Shown piece by piece: positions 1 through 13,026 of a DNA stretch of 52,152 bases. The notes beneath the pieces are model-generated. The model did not search any database. It was given only the letters and a program-made list of their open reading frames with translations, and had not been told where the DNA came from. Origin of the DNA: Nephromyces sp. MM_2019 (lineage: Eukaryota > Apicomplexa > Aconoidasida > Nephromycida). Every line of letters begins with the position of its first letter. The stretch's first letter is position 1. The stretch is taken from the NCBI GenBank assembly GCA_015657535.1, contig JADHZB010000758.1:1-52152 (forward strand), given 5' to 3'. The translations under genes were made by a program, and so were the position numbers.

Positions 1-157
1 ACACACACACAGTGGCATATATAGACACACACACAGTGGCATATATAGACACACACACACGCTTATATAGAGATACACAGACATGCAAATATAGACACAC
101 AAATAAATCCACATGAAAAACAACTATATATAGAGAAGCACACACACACAAATACAC
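1..157. repeat. AC-rich simple repeats with a short tandem duplication
   Basis: Runs of (AC)n alternate with a short unit containing gtggcatatatag, which occurs twice in tandem within the first 55 bases. This lies downstream of the last exon I can place in the minus-strand gene at 158-2905, so it is probably intron of that gene. Read on the minus strand it is T/G-rich, as in other introns here. No coding signal is seen. Confidence 0.8.
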
Positions 158-2905
158 ATTGAGAGATATTAAAAATCGTGCCACCCTACAACCTTCACGG
201 TGACAGCTGAGGTACTTAAAACATTTCACACCATCAAGTACAGAGAAAAACATCAAATACAGCGTTAAACCTTGAAATTTGGACAAAATCATACTTTTTA
301 TGTGTATGGAAGCAGTAAAATGATGCAGAAAAAACGTCTTCAGCATGAGATTTCTTTAACCTACCACGCGTGGACGCCAATAAAATAAATTGATTATAAA
401 CTTGAGTATCACGATAATCAATTCATCACTAGGAGGAGGTGAGGAATCCTCATCAGCTGAGCTAAAGTTGACTTCTAAAAGAGAAGAAGAAAGATATAAT
501 TTGCTTCAAAAAAGAATCTTTAGCGTTTAACCTCATCGAGAAGACATTGTACGTAAAAAATTATTTAAACTCGTGTGTGTGTGTGGGTTGTGTGTGTGCG
601 AGCGTGTGGGCTGTGCGTATGCGTGTGTGAGCGTGTCAATGTGTGTGGTTGTGTTTGTAGAATGTGTCTAAATATGATGGTGTTTTTGTGTATGTGTGTG
701 TGTGCAATTGTGAGCCTGTGTGTGAAAAGGTGTGTGGTTTGTGTGTGAGCTCGTGTTAATGTGTGTACGAATATGCGCTCTTTGCCGCCTGGTGGTGTGT
801 GTGAATAATTATTTTATTCGGTTTCTTTTCGCACATCCACACACACATGTAGGACTGCATATCTCAAGTTCAGCGTGAATAAAAAGAAACAGCAAAAATA
901 TCAGCAACACACACACACACACACACATTGTTTTTTGGGAGAAACTAAAGGTACGCGTTGTCAAAGTATGTCTTTATGTCTGCTACCTTCATATCTAAGC
1001 TAAAAGGGAGATCACGTGCACACACACACTTGCTAAATGTTAGACCAGATGCACACTGACACAGTCTAGATATGCCACCACGCACACACATATACAGATC
1101 CTACAAGTGTCATCACGTGCACACACGCTTTCCACATAGTAACCACGCACAGACACAAACTCAGGGGCTCCAATGCAAGTGCTAAGAAGGTGTGCTGAGC
1201 AGATATCAAAGTATTACTATTTCGTAACGAGATGGTAGTGACATGCTCTGTAAACAGCATGAAGGAATGATTTACGGAAAAAAGCGGGGTGCGCCGTTTT
1301 GAATATTCAACTCTACGAGAAGATATCAGATAAGACCTACAAAATCACACATACACACGCAAACCCACACACGCATATTCACACGCACACACCTAAAATT
1401 GCACCATATGAGCGTGACGAAAACGCACACAGCATTACGAGAGATATCAGCACACACAGATCACCCACACACAAAGCTTCAACACATACCATCACAGTAC
1501 TCTACTGACAAAAACACAGTATTAACATGAAGATTAGCACACACACAACAAAAAAGCTCCAACATCGGTAAAAGCACACGATTCTGAGAAATTTCATTCA
1601 AATAAAACACAAGCAGCACATTTTCTCAACACAATCAGTATAAAATTCCTCTAAACTTTGAATGAAAGCAGAGACATTAGTATACAGCGTCCGCATCACA
1701 ACAAAACGCTTATAAGAATAGCTAGAAACAACAATCCAGTGAACTAGGAAAGACCACAATTCTATGAGCTTTCTTGTAATTTATGTGATGGAATGTGGCT
1801 TGTGTTTGTAAAGTCGCAGAACACAATGAAAAAGAGGTTTACAAAACGGCTTAGGCAGAAAACACACATCTTTAACATCACATAAACCCTTATAAAATGG
1901 CTCAGGAAGCAAACACACATCTTAAACGCTAAAATGCCCACACCAGGTGCTAAAAAATCATAACAAAGCTGAAAAATATCTAAAAAGCCAAAGAAGGCTT
2001 GCCTGTAGCTGTATCCAAGGAAGAATTTTCATTATGCAAGTAAGCAGCGATTATCTTGCCTAGCCTTGATAACAGGTATTTTTCATGAGCTCCATCACCC
2101 TGCAAGCCACACACGCGAAGAATAGCAAAGATTTTCTTTAGAAAGTTCAGCAGAGTTTTGAAACAGACAAAGAAACTCCTACACATACGACAAAGAAAGT
2201 GTACGCAAAATCAAGCGAAGAAAGGAGTTATTTGCTACAAAAATACTCGGCATTACAAAAACCAGAATAACAAAAGCGTAGGAAACAGAGAAAAGCATTT
2301 AATAAAGTGTATTAAACAATCAAAACTATCATGCTAGCGAGAAGGTACGAAAAGCAAGCACAAAAACTTATTTTGCTTAGCAAAAACTACACACACAATG
2401 ATCTTCCCATCCAAAAAACCCACATTCAGGAATCAAACTACACACACAATTATATTCTCATCCGACTAATCAAAGGAAAAAGAACACCTCATAACAAAAT
2501 TTCGATAAAAATCCCTCAGAATCATCAGAAAAACAAAAAAACCTCAAAAACAAACGCAATGTTTCGCATCCGCTTACCTTATCCCAGAAAAAATTGGATA
2601 AACCCCGTAAACAAGGAAGGAACTCGCTTGTAGGGCAATCGATAACCGATTTTAGCACGAAACTCAGCAAATGAGACCTGCTTTCTAAATATTCGCTCGA
2701 TTTGAGCGGTAAATTCATATAACCACTCATTTTAACAACAAGATCACCAACCTGTAGACAACAAGAGATTTGAAGTATTTAATGCTTCCTCATCCTCATA
2801 AAATGCTCTACTTGATACTCTCCCTCAAAACAAAATCACATCACCTCTTACTGCTTTAAAAATGGCATTCATAGAAGCTTCGAAGTTGCTGATAAATCCA
2901 TTTTC
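158..2905 (-). CDS. Multi-exon gene, N-terminal part only; possible condensin subunit CAP-G
   Basis: Six exons join in continuous phase on the minus strand: 2905-2852, 2751-2578, 2099-2003, 1247-1161, 474-365 and 214-158. The phases are 0, 0, 1, 1, 0 and 0. The first two introns shown begin gtaaga and gtaagc. The third begins gcaagc, a likely GC-AG intron, and the one after 365 begins gtaggt. Acceptors are good, especially the pyrimidine-rich one at 475. The product is helical. A stretch with EFLPCLRGL and a following amphipathic segment aligns with the EFIHYL region near the N-terminus of condensin CAP-G. After an acidic linker (ADEDSSPPPSDE) comes a helix pair ending CRVARFLISLN, resembling the AVRFRVCQLIN motif of the first CAP-G HEAT repeats. 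Family order and spacing fit, but identity is low. The start codon (above 2905) and the rest of the gene (left of base 1) are not resolved. The donor at 1161 is the least certain boundary. Confidence 0.5.
572..800. repeat. GT-rich simple-sequence tract
   Basis: Imperfect (GT)n with gcgt and gagc interruptions lies inside an intron of the minus-strand gene. It is T/G-rich on the plus strand, opposite to the usual bias of introns on this gene's sense strand. No coding content is seen. Confidence 0.8.
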
Positions 2906-5100
2906 CTAAAGAACTTTGATAGACCTAGCAATACATCAAGTTTTACACTATGATTCCCTCTAGAAACCGCTAGTTATGACACTGCAAAAATACATCATAG
3001 TTTAACGCTAAATAAAACTCTTCAAATTCCACTTCTTCAGGTAAGAAGAGAAAGGCTAAAACGTTTTATTCGCAATGAGGCTCTATAGTTAGTGAGAGTT
3101 GTCAAACTCTAAGATGAGACACACAAAAACTAGTGGCAGTTGATACATCAAACGTCATGCAGAGCTTCATAAAGCTGTGCGCGTGAAGCCAAAAAACCAA
3201 TCCAAGTTTCGTAGGGAAAAGTTTATGAGAAAATCATCATATCAAAAGAAATCGAGCAAATTTCCTCTAAATCAACAACATGAGCCAAAACAAATGCGTG
3301 TACATTACCAAAATATCCAATAGAAAACTGGAAAAAACAACAATCCAGTCAATGCACGCTAGGTGAAGAGATTATCATAACTTCGACAAGCACAATATTA
3401 GCGAGGATAGCTGGAAAAATGAACAAATTTCTTTGCTCAAACTAGTCTCAACGGATACGCAAGAAGCGTTATCTGGCGAGGTTTAAAAAGACATCAAGCT
3501 GAAGCCAAGGATAACTTTTAGAAGGAAACTTGAAGCACACGCACAAAAAAACCAACCGAGAGAGCACAAAACGAAATAGAGCTTAAAAAATGCAGAAAAA
3601 CAACGCAATATCCTTGTAATCGGTATAAATACCGAAATTTTGATGCCTTCAAGGAGATCAACAAGTTCATCCACGATTAGCACAAAAAGCACCACAAAAA
3701 AAACACACAAAAAACGCCTACAAAGGGACGGAATCATTAAATTCGCCTAGCAGACCTTTCTGGTTAAACACCACTCAAAATAGCTCAGAAACGGCGAAAA
3801 TGCCACCACTCGCGTATTGCCATAAGCACTACCTACTCACACTATAGACTCACCACTCAATGCATTGCCTACAAGATACATCATATGTGTTTGTATCCTG
3901 TTATCCAATACCTTAAAAGCATCTCAATAGGCACCAAAAAAACCCAAATTGCCCACATTGAAGGCCCAAACCAACATACAAAGCATCATCTCATATGAAG
4001 ATGGCTGAATCATAGCAGAAATACGCAAATTCATAAAAAAATAATTGAATAGAACTATTAAAAAATGATCCACAAAATACAAAAAGGATTAGAGTATAAT
4101 CGGGGGATCAAATGCCGATAAAAAACACTAATATCTCAGGATATCAGCATACATATGTGCTTCATGACAAAAAGCTTACGATACAAGAGGGAGATTTAGC
4201 ACTATACTAGATAGCAAGCCTTGATGCAATCTCACCTTCGAGAAGAACAAGGATGACGTGTGTCCAAACTAGAGGCACCAAACACACTATAGTATGCATC
4301 AACAGAACTGGTTTTTGTTACTGCGGAAATACCTCGTATATTGATACAACGCATTAACGACTAATAACCCTGCGATTACGTAGTTTTGCATCGGTTTTAA
4401 TGATGACCTTGAGGAGGAAAAATGTCAAATACACACCTCGCAATGAGAAGTCCTGGCATCAATACGTGATAGGAGAACTTTTAAAATATCTTATGGATAG
4501 CAGTGAACGTGCTATCCAGCCAAAATGAGTGAATGCAAGAACATATGCTACTGTCAAGTAGAATACGTACTCGCTGCGCTCCAGTGTTGGCGCAGGCTTC
4601 ACATGGTACTGCTTCCTTCAAGAAAACGTCATCAGCATACACACACACACACACTAAGAGGGGGGGTTTTTCATATGTCAACGACTATATCGCCAGTGGT
4701 TGCAAGCTATCATATGATATATACTGTCGTGCATGTTTATATCGGTACCCACTGACATTTCTGTGATAAATTGAGAATTTAGCCGCGAGGATGAATTTAG
4801 CGCAATTTTAAGTGTGGGAAGAGGCAGCTTTGTCGTACGTCGTGTGTGTGCATAAGAACAGCTGCAGGGTAGTATCGACCAGCTTTCGGATAAAAGTCGC
4901 ATGGAGGAAACTTTCGCGGCCTATAGTATTTCGTATCTAATGGCGGGTGTGACGAATGACCGTGACTGATCGCTGCGTGTCTCCGCAGATGTGTGTGCAG
5001 GTGATAAACAGATATGCTATATGCTGAGCGCGTGGGCACACACACACGCAGGGAGGGAGAGAGCGAGAGACTCAAACATGCACAGAGGGAGAATAAGATT
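2906..5100 (-). other. Upstream part of the possible CAP-G gene, exons unresolved
   Basis: The plus strand is A/C-rich throughout, so the minus strand is T/G-rich like introns of transcribed genes here. This suggests that the transcript begins near 5 kb. Several exon-like pieces with acceptable splice sites exist on the minus strand. One lies near 3695-3630 and reads DELVDLLEGIK before a gtattt donor. Another is a 19-base piece near 3330 between a strong acceptor and gtaatg. I could not choose among them or fix the start codon. Confidence 0.3.
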
Positions 5101-8100
5101 CACAAACGGAGATACACACACAGATGATAGCAGAGCTATTGCTTAGCATATGTGGAAGTTGTATGCACTTGTATTAGTGGTCAAACAGTTTTGCTGGATA
5201 CTGGTCGTGAGCGTGCACACACAGTCATACGCACCACAGCTATTCTCTGGGATACTTAGAAATTGCTATATGCACTGATATTGGAGTACTAGTGCTGATT
5301 TTGCTCACCTCTTAAGCTGGCCTGCTATATTATCACCTCTGAATTACCGGTAATAACCTAGAGCCGTCAGGCTAAGAATTAACCTTGCCAACAGGAGGGT
5401 GGTTTAGATAAAATTTTCTTACACCACGGTTGTGTTTTATGAAATATCATCAGGAAGCTTCTGTAAATAAATCTTTGAAATTCCCAGGCAAGTCTAGGGA
5501 TATTATTTTGCAGGTAGCGAGATAAATTAAATCGCCTGTTGAACCATGTGAGAAGCAGACAATGTCCTTTTACAAAATCTTTATTTTTCGAAGAATAATC
5601 AATACTCTATTCAAAACCTACGTGCTGATCTCCACTTACATATAGATTGGAAGCACCCTCCTACAGGAACCTGTCGTTTTCTGGAATCTGGAAAGCCATA
5701 AAAGCATAAACTGATAAACCAGCTTCTCTAAAATAACGCTATGGCACTAGATAATAAAAAAAATTGCATTAAAAGAAGTGCTTTCGACTGAAAAAAATTG
5801 AAAAACAAGCCTCGCAGAAGGCTTATTACTACGCAACACGTGTGTGTAGAACACAGGGAGCAAATCTTGTCCATCAGAAGCTAAAAAAAAAATCAAATAT
5901 AAATATACTAAAGCGTATATTTTTTTAATATTTGGGTGATTTGCGGAAAACTCCATCATGCTTAAGGTTACTTATGGCTTCATAGTCCTTGACCGGAAGC
6001 TAGTTTCATGAAAGTCAGGGAGCTACCAGAAAAGCTACGATTTTTTTGAGTATGCGTAAGAAATCACGAAATAATTTACCGCAAAAAACAGAGCCTCTCA
6101 CCTGGTGACCATGTACTATGCACAACCACACCTTGTTCTTTGCCAAACCGTGGTTAACACCGGCTTCAACAGTTTTCACAGTTCAGGGACTTCTAGAGAA
6201 CATATGCAAACACACAATGGTGTTAATTTTAGCATAAATGCGCTGGTTTCACATCTATGTCTGGATAATGGTGTTCTGTCACCAGAAAAAACTGCCACCA
6301 CCTTAGCGGTTACTGTTGCATATAAAATCCATTATTTTTTGGGTAATAATATGCTAGCTTCGAAGCTTCTGAAAGTTGAAAAATGCGGAAAAATAGGTTC
6401 AAAGCCTCATTTTTCTGCCTCTTTTCCTTTATATAAAGTGTAATTCGAAAGGGATTAGCATTAGCTGAAACGATGCACTCATTCAAGAAGAATGACAATG
6501 CCACTGTCGCTCAGTATGCATATTTCGTTAGTGTACTACAATTCACTTGCGTTTCTCAATAAAAGATTACAGATTATTCTAAGAAATACTAAATCTCACC
6601 GTGATAGTCCTATCCTGTGATGAACGCAGCTGCTGAACTAACGCAAGATATTTGTCTAGTATTTGACTACATCTACAGAGGCTAGGAAAATGGATTTTTT
6701 ATAGCATATCCGAAGCAGGCTGTTGCTACATAGCATGGCTAAAAAATAGGACTTTCTATAAACTATTCACCGGAGTGTATAAATTTCCCAAATTCCATTA
6801 CTTTGCTGTTCTTTAGCATTCACAATCGTATACTAAATCTCGTTACTTCAGAGGTGATTCTAGACTGAAGCAAAAATCTGCATACTTCCTCATCTTTCTT
6901 TCATGGAAAATTGGTGGAGGGCTGAGTACAAACTTTTGAGCAAAGCAACCATATGCATACTCAGAATTTCACGAGCCCCGAAATAAGGAAGCAAGCAGCA
7001 GCAACTTTAACGTTCAAGTGTTGTATAATAATAAGTATAATAGGCATTTAGCAACTCAACTGTTCTAAGGATTCAAGACAAACTGAAGAGTAGCATGCCG
7101 CATATTGAGCTACGGAAAAAATTAAAGGATTTTTACGAATTATCTGCGCTCGATATGTCGCTACATTCTTCTTCCTGCACATAAATTACCCCTTTTCCCT
7201 TACAAGCTTCTATGGGAAGATGGCTTTAGAAGGAGCCGAATACTCCCTTAAAAACTGGAATTAGTTGGTCAAAGCTGGAAAATACTGATGAACGCATTTG
7301 ATTAGTCGAAATATATAAATTTGCCATGACGATTCCGTTCACTTTTATGAGTATGTTACAGGCTATTAATCCCCACAGCACGTAGCAACGGTACACTTTT
7401 GAGCATACAGTGAAAAAATTACATTAAATTTGAATAATTCGTGTAAAAAACTTAAAAAAAAGCAGAATAAAAAAATATGCAACTGTATGTTATCAGCATA
7501 ATAAAAAGAAGCAATTGTGAAAAGAAGCGTGGCGAACCTGCTGGTATAATTTTTTTGTGGATTATATATATCTTTTGTAGCTTAGAATCTCTCTTAACTT
7601 ACCCAAGAAGGATTATCTAGCGCTTAATAGTAACTAAGTATAGTATATTTCACTTCGCTAGAGAGAAGTAGATGCCATGAGAGTCAGCGGAGTGTCTTTT
7701 GGGAGTTCCCGGATAGTAGCTTCATGCAGTTCACGAAGTTTCCAAAAACTTCATGCAGGTTATTTCCGTCTAAACATGAGTAAGGGTAGGATTACTTCGT
7801 GTCATCCGAAAAGTTATGTTGCTGTCAGCTGGGTATTTAATATACTCCTTAGTGCCATATTTTTTTTCGCTGTTTTTCTTGTTTCAGTAGCTCCCTTTTA
7901 ACGTTTGCCAATTTCAATGAAACTAGTGGCAAAGCCTTCATGCTGTAGCAAGAGTTTTTAGGTTATAGTTACTCACTTTTAGATAGTATGTAACCACCAA
8001 AATTCTTTTTTTACGAGCTCTTGCACCTAATCAGTAATTTTGAGCATGGCAAGTACTAATCCTAATATATCGAACTGGGTAGTAAAACTCATCAGCATGC

Positions 8101-9940
8101 TACTGAAATTCAGTTTTATTACGCGCTTTTCATCCTCTAAGCGACTTATTTTATACGCGGCTTTTATGTGTATATAGTCTGGTGTTGCTAGTACTACTAA
8201 CATGACAGGGCGACCAGGAATTTTTATAAGTTTGATAACTACGAGTCAGTGATGAAATGCGTTTCATCCTCTGAGAACACACAAAAAAACTGGCTAGAAA
8301 TTGTCTGCGAAAATGAGAGGAATATGTCTATGGCTTTTAAACCCACTTGAAAAAAAGGAGTGAAAAGCGCGTAAAAGCAGCATTTCTACAACATCGCCAA
8401 GTTGAGCGTCATAAGCGAATAATCTGTATCCAAATTTACTAGAATAAGTGTGAAAACACATTGTAACAGTAGTCACCGCTCACGATTCACTGCGAACTAT
8501 TACCAAGATGTTGAATTATAAGAAGGGTCGCAACGTTCCTTAGACTTGGGACTCTTGGCACAATAATGTGTTGAAAAATTAGCATGAAAAGCAAGAAATG
8601 CATTTTTTGGCAAGCGTCAACATAGAAACTAATTATTTTTCTTGCATGTAGTTAAGATTATATGAAAAGTTAATCATGGTTTTTGTCATGCCAGAAGCTG
8701 TACAAATCATAGAGGCCATGAGAGCACAGTTATTGCTGTCTGGAACAGCGTACATAAATTTGATAAATCTAATTACTGAAAAATGGCAATAAAAACTACA
8801 GCGTTCCAATTTACACTATCGATCGTCAAATTTAACTAACTACGATGGCAGCAAAAGTGTTACAGAAGCTTTTAAGTATACCGCGTTTCAAGAGGTATAC
8901 TGTTACTACGCAAGTTGAGAATTCAGGCTCTGCTAAGTTTCAAGGAATGTGGGTCACTCCCCTTCAGGTGGCTCACCTACATCCGCTTCTGTAAGATATT
9001 TAAACATGCATATCTAGTTTACCATGGTTAAGCTAACCATGTAACTGCAGTGAACAGCTCTGTATCATAGCGGGTTACTGAATTGTTCTTTGAAAGCTAT
9101 TTAAATTTTTGCCCGTAAATCTGCAACTTTTAGCAATAAATTACTGGCGATTATCACTCGTATTAGTGTCTTTCCTTTTTACAAACTTATTAGCTTTTAG
9201 GCACATTCATTTCTCCGCTGTTGACACTATTGTCCGAGCAACAATCAATTGCATAAGGAAAATCCTGAAACTGCATTTTCTATTGTTTATGCTTTGTTGC
9301 TTTACAGCAAACTGGTATTAAAAAAGCTATTCCTCATTCACCTACTGCTCAGTTGTGTTACATAAAAACAAGTCAGTTCCACTCATTTTCAAGTATTTAT
9401 AGTCGTTGTTTGTGGATGGTAATCTTCGAATGCATAGTAACAACCACGCGGATTTTGTACCGTGCAATACACATATTACGAAGTTGCCTTTGCAAGCTCC
9501 CCTCACCCCATATCACGCGGCCCTACATAGATTGAACTATAGAACGCTTGCCCACACTATCCGGTGGTACGCAAAGCCCTTTAGTATTACCCCCTGAAGT
9601 GATCATCTTAGGCGTGATGAACTGAAGAACAACGCGGTCGGGGGGGCTAACATGGGAGGGGAAGCCTTTCATTCGCAGTAGCACAGCTTTCACACACAGC
9701 GGCGCCACGCCTGACACACATCCCGGGGCAAACTTCACCAGTTCTCCCTACAAATTATCGAAGAATCGCTACCCCCATCGCTTTCTCGGGTGAACGAGTT
9801 GGAAGTACTTAGGTGATACGTATTCATTGACCGGCATCCGTAGAAAGAATCGTTTTGAAGTTTTCTCTGTGATGTTAATGCCATCAGTTTTGTTGCTTCG
9901 TTGCGCGCCTCTAAGATTCTCTGCTTTATAATTTAAACAG
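5101..9940. other. Gene-free interval
   Basis: No exon chain with consistent phases, no RNA gene and no convincing long reading frame was found on either strand. Base composition is more strand-balanced than in the transcribed intervals, apart from short A-rich patches near 5750-5960 and 7430-7500. The last few hundred bases (about 9480-9780) are richer in G and C. They lie just upstream of the RPS17 start and may belong to its promoter. Confidence 0.5.
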
Positions 9941-9982
9941 GCCCGGGAAGATATTTAAGAGGAAGAACTTACCGTTTGAAAA

Positions 9983-12900
9983 ATGGTAAGTTTGTTGGTG
10001 ACTGACAGGCCTGAATCTGCAAAGTAACATTGCTTTAGGTTGTTGCTTAGTCAAGTATGGCTGCGGTTTTACCTCTCCTTGCGGAACTTTTTCTTGGCTT
10101 TGGTGGCAAGTACCAATTTTAGGTTTTGTAGCGTATATAATTATATTCGGCTTTCCCATGTTGGGTAATTGGCACAAGAGTTTGCAAGAGTTAAATAGGC
10201 TCCTTTTGAGAGGTTTGCAGTGTTGTGACTGCGTTGAGATTCTTCTTGTTTATTCGATAAGATACACCGTTTTTTGTAGGGATGAATTTGCAAGTCGATT
10301 TATTGTAGTTGTTCCCCGGTTAATCAAGAAGTTCTTTGCGAGTGTTGTGTTGAGATTGTACTGTGCAAAAAATCAGATTTTCATATTGCTATGAGGCTCA
10401 ACGTCCTCACTCCTTAATTCATCACTTATTTTGCAAGTTGTGCATAATTGCTTCTCAATTAGCGGTTGAAAATGAACAGTTTTCATATGGTTGTGCGTTG
10501 CTTCTCGATATTACCCTGTTCACTTTCAAGCATATTGTTGGTTATTGAGCAAATGTAGTGTATTATCAGTCCCATATTCATGGCCCCCATTAACTTTCAT
10601 CGTTTCAAAGCTTTTTCATTTGCGGCGGTTGTGCTTATGTTTTAGATGATTTTCTTCATTTCTTGCTACCCAAAAGCAGTTTAAGTTGCGTAATCGGGTA
10701 GTAGGAGTGAAATTAATTTGCTGTACATAAGAGCCTGAGAGTGAAGCGCTGTCTTTGTACCATCTTGAAGCATGCGTGTTTTTTAAGACTGCGAATTTGC
10801 TGTAATCTACTGCAGGTTTTTTCTATTTCAAGCTAGTTCGAAAGAAAAAAATACTTTTAGCCGCTCTTTTATTCAATGCTTTATTTTTTTTTCCTTTTTA
10901 TTCATTTTGTTTAAATTTCTGGAAGGGGTTCTTACTAATCTCCGAGACTTTTATTTTTGAAATTCAGTCTGATATTATCCTTTATTTTGTTAGGGTCGCG
11001 TTAGAACGAAGACTATTAAGAGGGCCGCGAGGCTAATCGTGGAAAAGTATTACTCCAAGTAAGCATTGCATACTTTTGTCACAATGTGATGAAGTTTTTT
11101 TTTGTTACCAAAGTGATGCTTAGCAGGTTGCGCTGTTGGGATTTTTTCATCTGTTTTGGGTTGCGTTAGTTTTAGAGTGCTTTATAATCTCGGGTGAAAA
11201 AGTTACGGTGCTAGAGGTATTGCTTCTTTTTCTTGATTTCGTTTACGCTTGCTGGATTGAATTACTAGTCATTTATAAGAGCTGGATATTAAGTCCTATA
11301 ATTTGATTATAGCATAATTGCTGCAGATATCTCTTTTCCTTTATCTTGCTCAAATAGCAAAAAATATTTTGATTTTGTAATTATTGTCTAGTGTATGTCT
11401 ACTTTTAAGCTTTCGCTCTTTCAGTAAACCTCTTTGATGCTTTTTTTTTGTAGATAGAGTAGTACAAGCATAGATTATACCAACAATGTACGTTTATTTT
11501 GGACTTATGGAAGGGTCATTTCATGATTACCTATCATAGTCTCAATCGCTAGTTTTATGAAGCAGATTCCTCTGTCTTGTTACTGGAGGAGGATACTCGT
11601 CTAAGTGAACTGCAATGTGAATGTGTTTAGCATGTTCGTAATTGCATTATTACCTCCCATTTTTTTGCTTAATTAATTTGAAAAAGTAGATACCGAGATG
11701 AATCTTAAATCCCAGTCGCTGTTGAAACTTTTTACATATTTGGCATTATGATCTTCCCTGCTTCATCTTCATTAAATGAAAAATTCGGCTTTTACTTGGA
11801 CTTGTTTCTTGCATTGACTCTACAGGTTAACCTTGGACTTCCAAATGAACAAGAAGATTACTGAGGAGGTCGCAGAAGTGACTTCAAAGAGGAATAGAAA
11901 CAAGGTTGCTGGCTTTGTTACGGTTAGTTGATTGGGTGGTTTGTCTTTTTGCTGGTATTTTCCAGTGTGTGATCTTGCTCATCTGGTGAGAGTTACTGAA
12001 TATGTGTTCACCAGGAGGGATGAGTTCGCGGGTACTATCCCTAGGAACTTTCTTTGTTCCGCTCAACTATAAAAAAGTATTATATCTTGAGCACGGATTT
12101 TGCACCAAGACGAGAATATGATGTTTCCTTTTAGATTTTCTATGATTTTTTTCCATGATAATGAAAGAAGCTTGTTGAATTAGTGTATATATGCATTAGT
12201 TTTGTTATATTCATGTGGCAGTGCGTAGTTGATGTTCTGTCGAGGACTGAGCAATTTGGCCATCCTACTCTTACTTTTTTGCGGCAAGATTTGTTGAACG
12301 AGATTTTTCCGGACAAGCAATCGTCTAACTTGCATTTGCCTATTATTTAATGGTGTGCTTTCCAAAGACTGGGATTATACGTGGTCGCACAATATTCATT
12401 TTGTGTTTTGTTTTTGCAGTGTACGAATACTATAGTCTTATCCTGCTGAAAATTAGTGTTTTAGAACGTGAAGGTGTATATGCACCGATTTCATTGAGTG
12501 AAAACAGAAACTGTTTATATCGATATTTCTGCATCGCTTCAATGAGAAAGGGGGGTAATTTTTTTATTGCTTTAGAGCTTCTCGTAATCTAGAATAACTT
12601 GAAAAAGCTCCATTTAAGAAGAGTAGTCGTCACATTAAATATTTTTCTTTATGAGTTGTTTTATATCCAGTAGCAATTCACAGCTAATTTTGTTTTTATT
12701 ATAAACAATGAAGTTAAATAAAGCATGAGTTACAAGTTTGTGGCATTTTTTAAACAAAGTTTTTACAAATTGAAGAAAATTTCACTTTTTTACAGCATTT
12801 GATGAAGCGTATTGAAAAAGGTCCAGTTCCCGGAATATCATTGAAATTACAGGAGGAAGAAAGGGAAAATCGTTTGGAATATGTTCCTGAGGTTTCGAAG

Positions 12901-13026
12901 ATCAATGTAAAGCACACGCTGAAGCTTGATCAATCCGTCATTGACATGTTAACAGATTTAGGTGTGCAGGTCAATATGGAGGCTAGCGGGAAGCCCTACG
13001 GAAAGATGTATCCTCATAGAATGTAA
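9983..13026 (+). CDS. RPS17: Small ribosomal subunit protein eS17 (RPS17)
   Basis: This is a structural protein of the cytosolic 40S ribosome. Exons are 9983-9985, 10994-11058, 11826-11922 and 12796-13026, joining in phase to 131 residues, close to the usual length of about 135 for eukaryotic eS17. Exon 1 is only the ATG, followed directly by gtaagt. Exon 2 begins [20 protein letters not shown], the near-invariant eS17 N-terminus. Exon 3 carries [15 protein letters not shown] and NKVAGFVT. Exon 4 carries [15 protein letters not shown] and the LQEEERE signature. The tail after YVPEVSK is lineage-specific. An intron directly after the start codon is also known from animal RPS17 genes. All three introns (1008, 767 and 873 bases) are T/G-rich on the sense strand. 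The stop TAA is at 13024. Typical eS17 has Arg in the GPVRGIS motif; here it is Pro. Confidence 0.96.

Noticed and set aside
6105..6443. 112-codon plus-strand frame
   Set aside because: No splice partners, no homology I recognise and neutral composition; a single frame of this length can occur by chance in a 5-kb gap. I cannot exclude a small gene.
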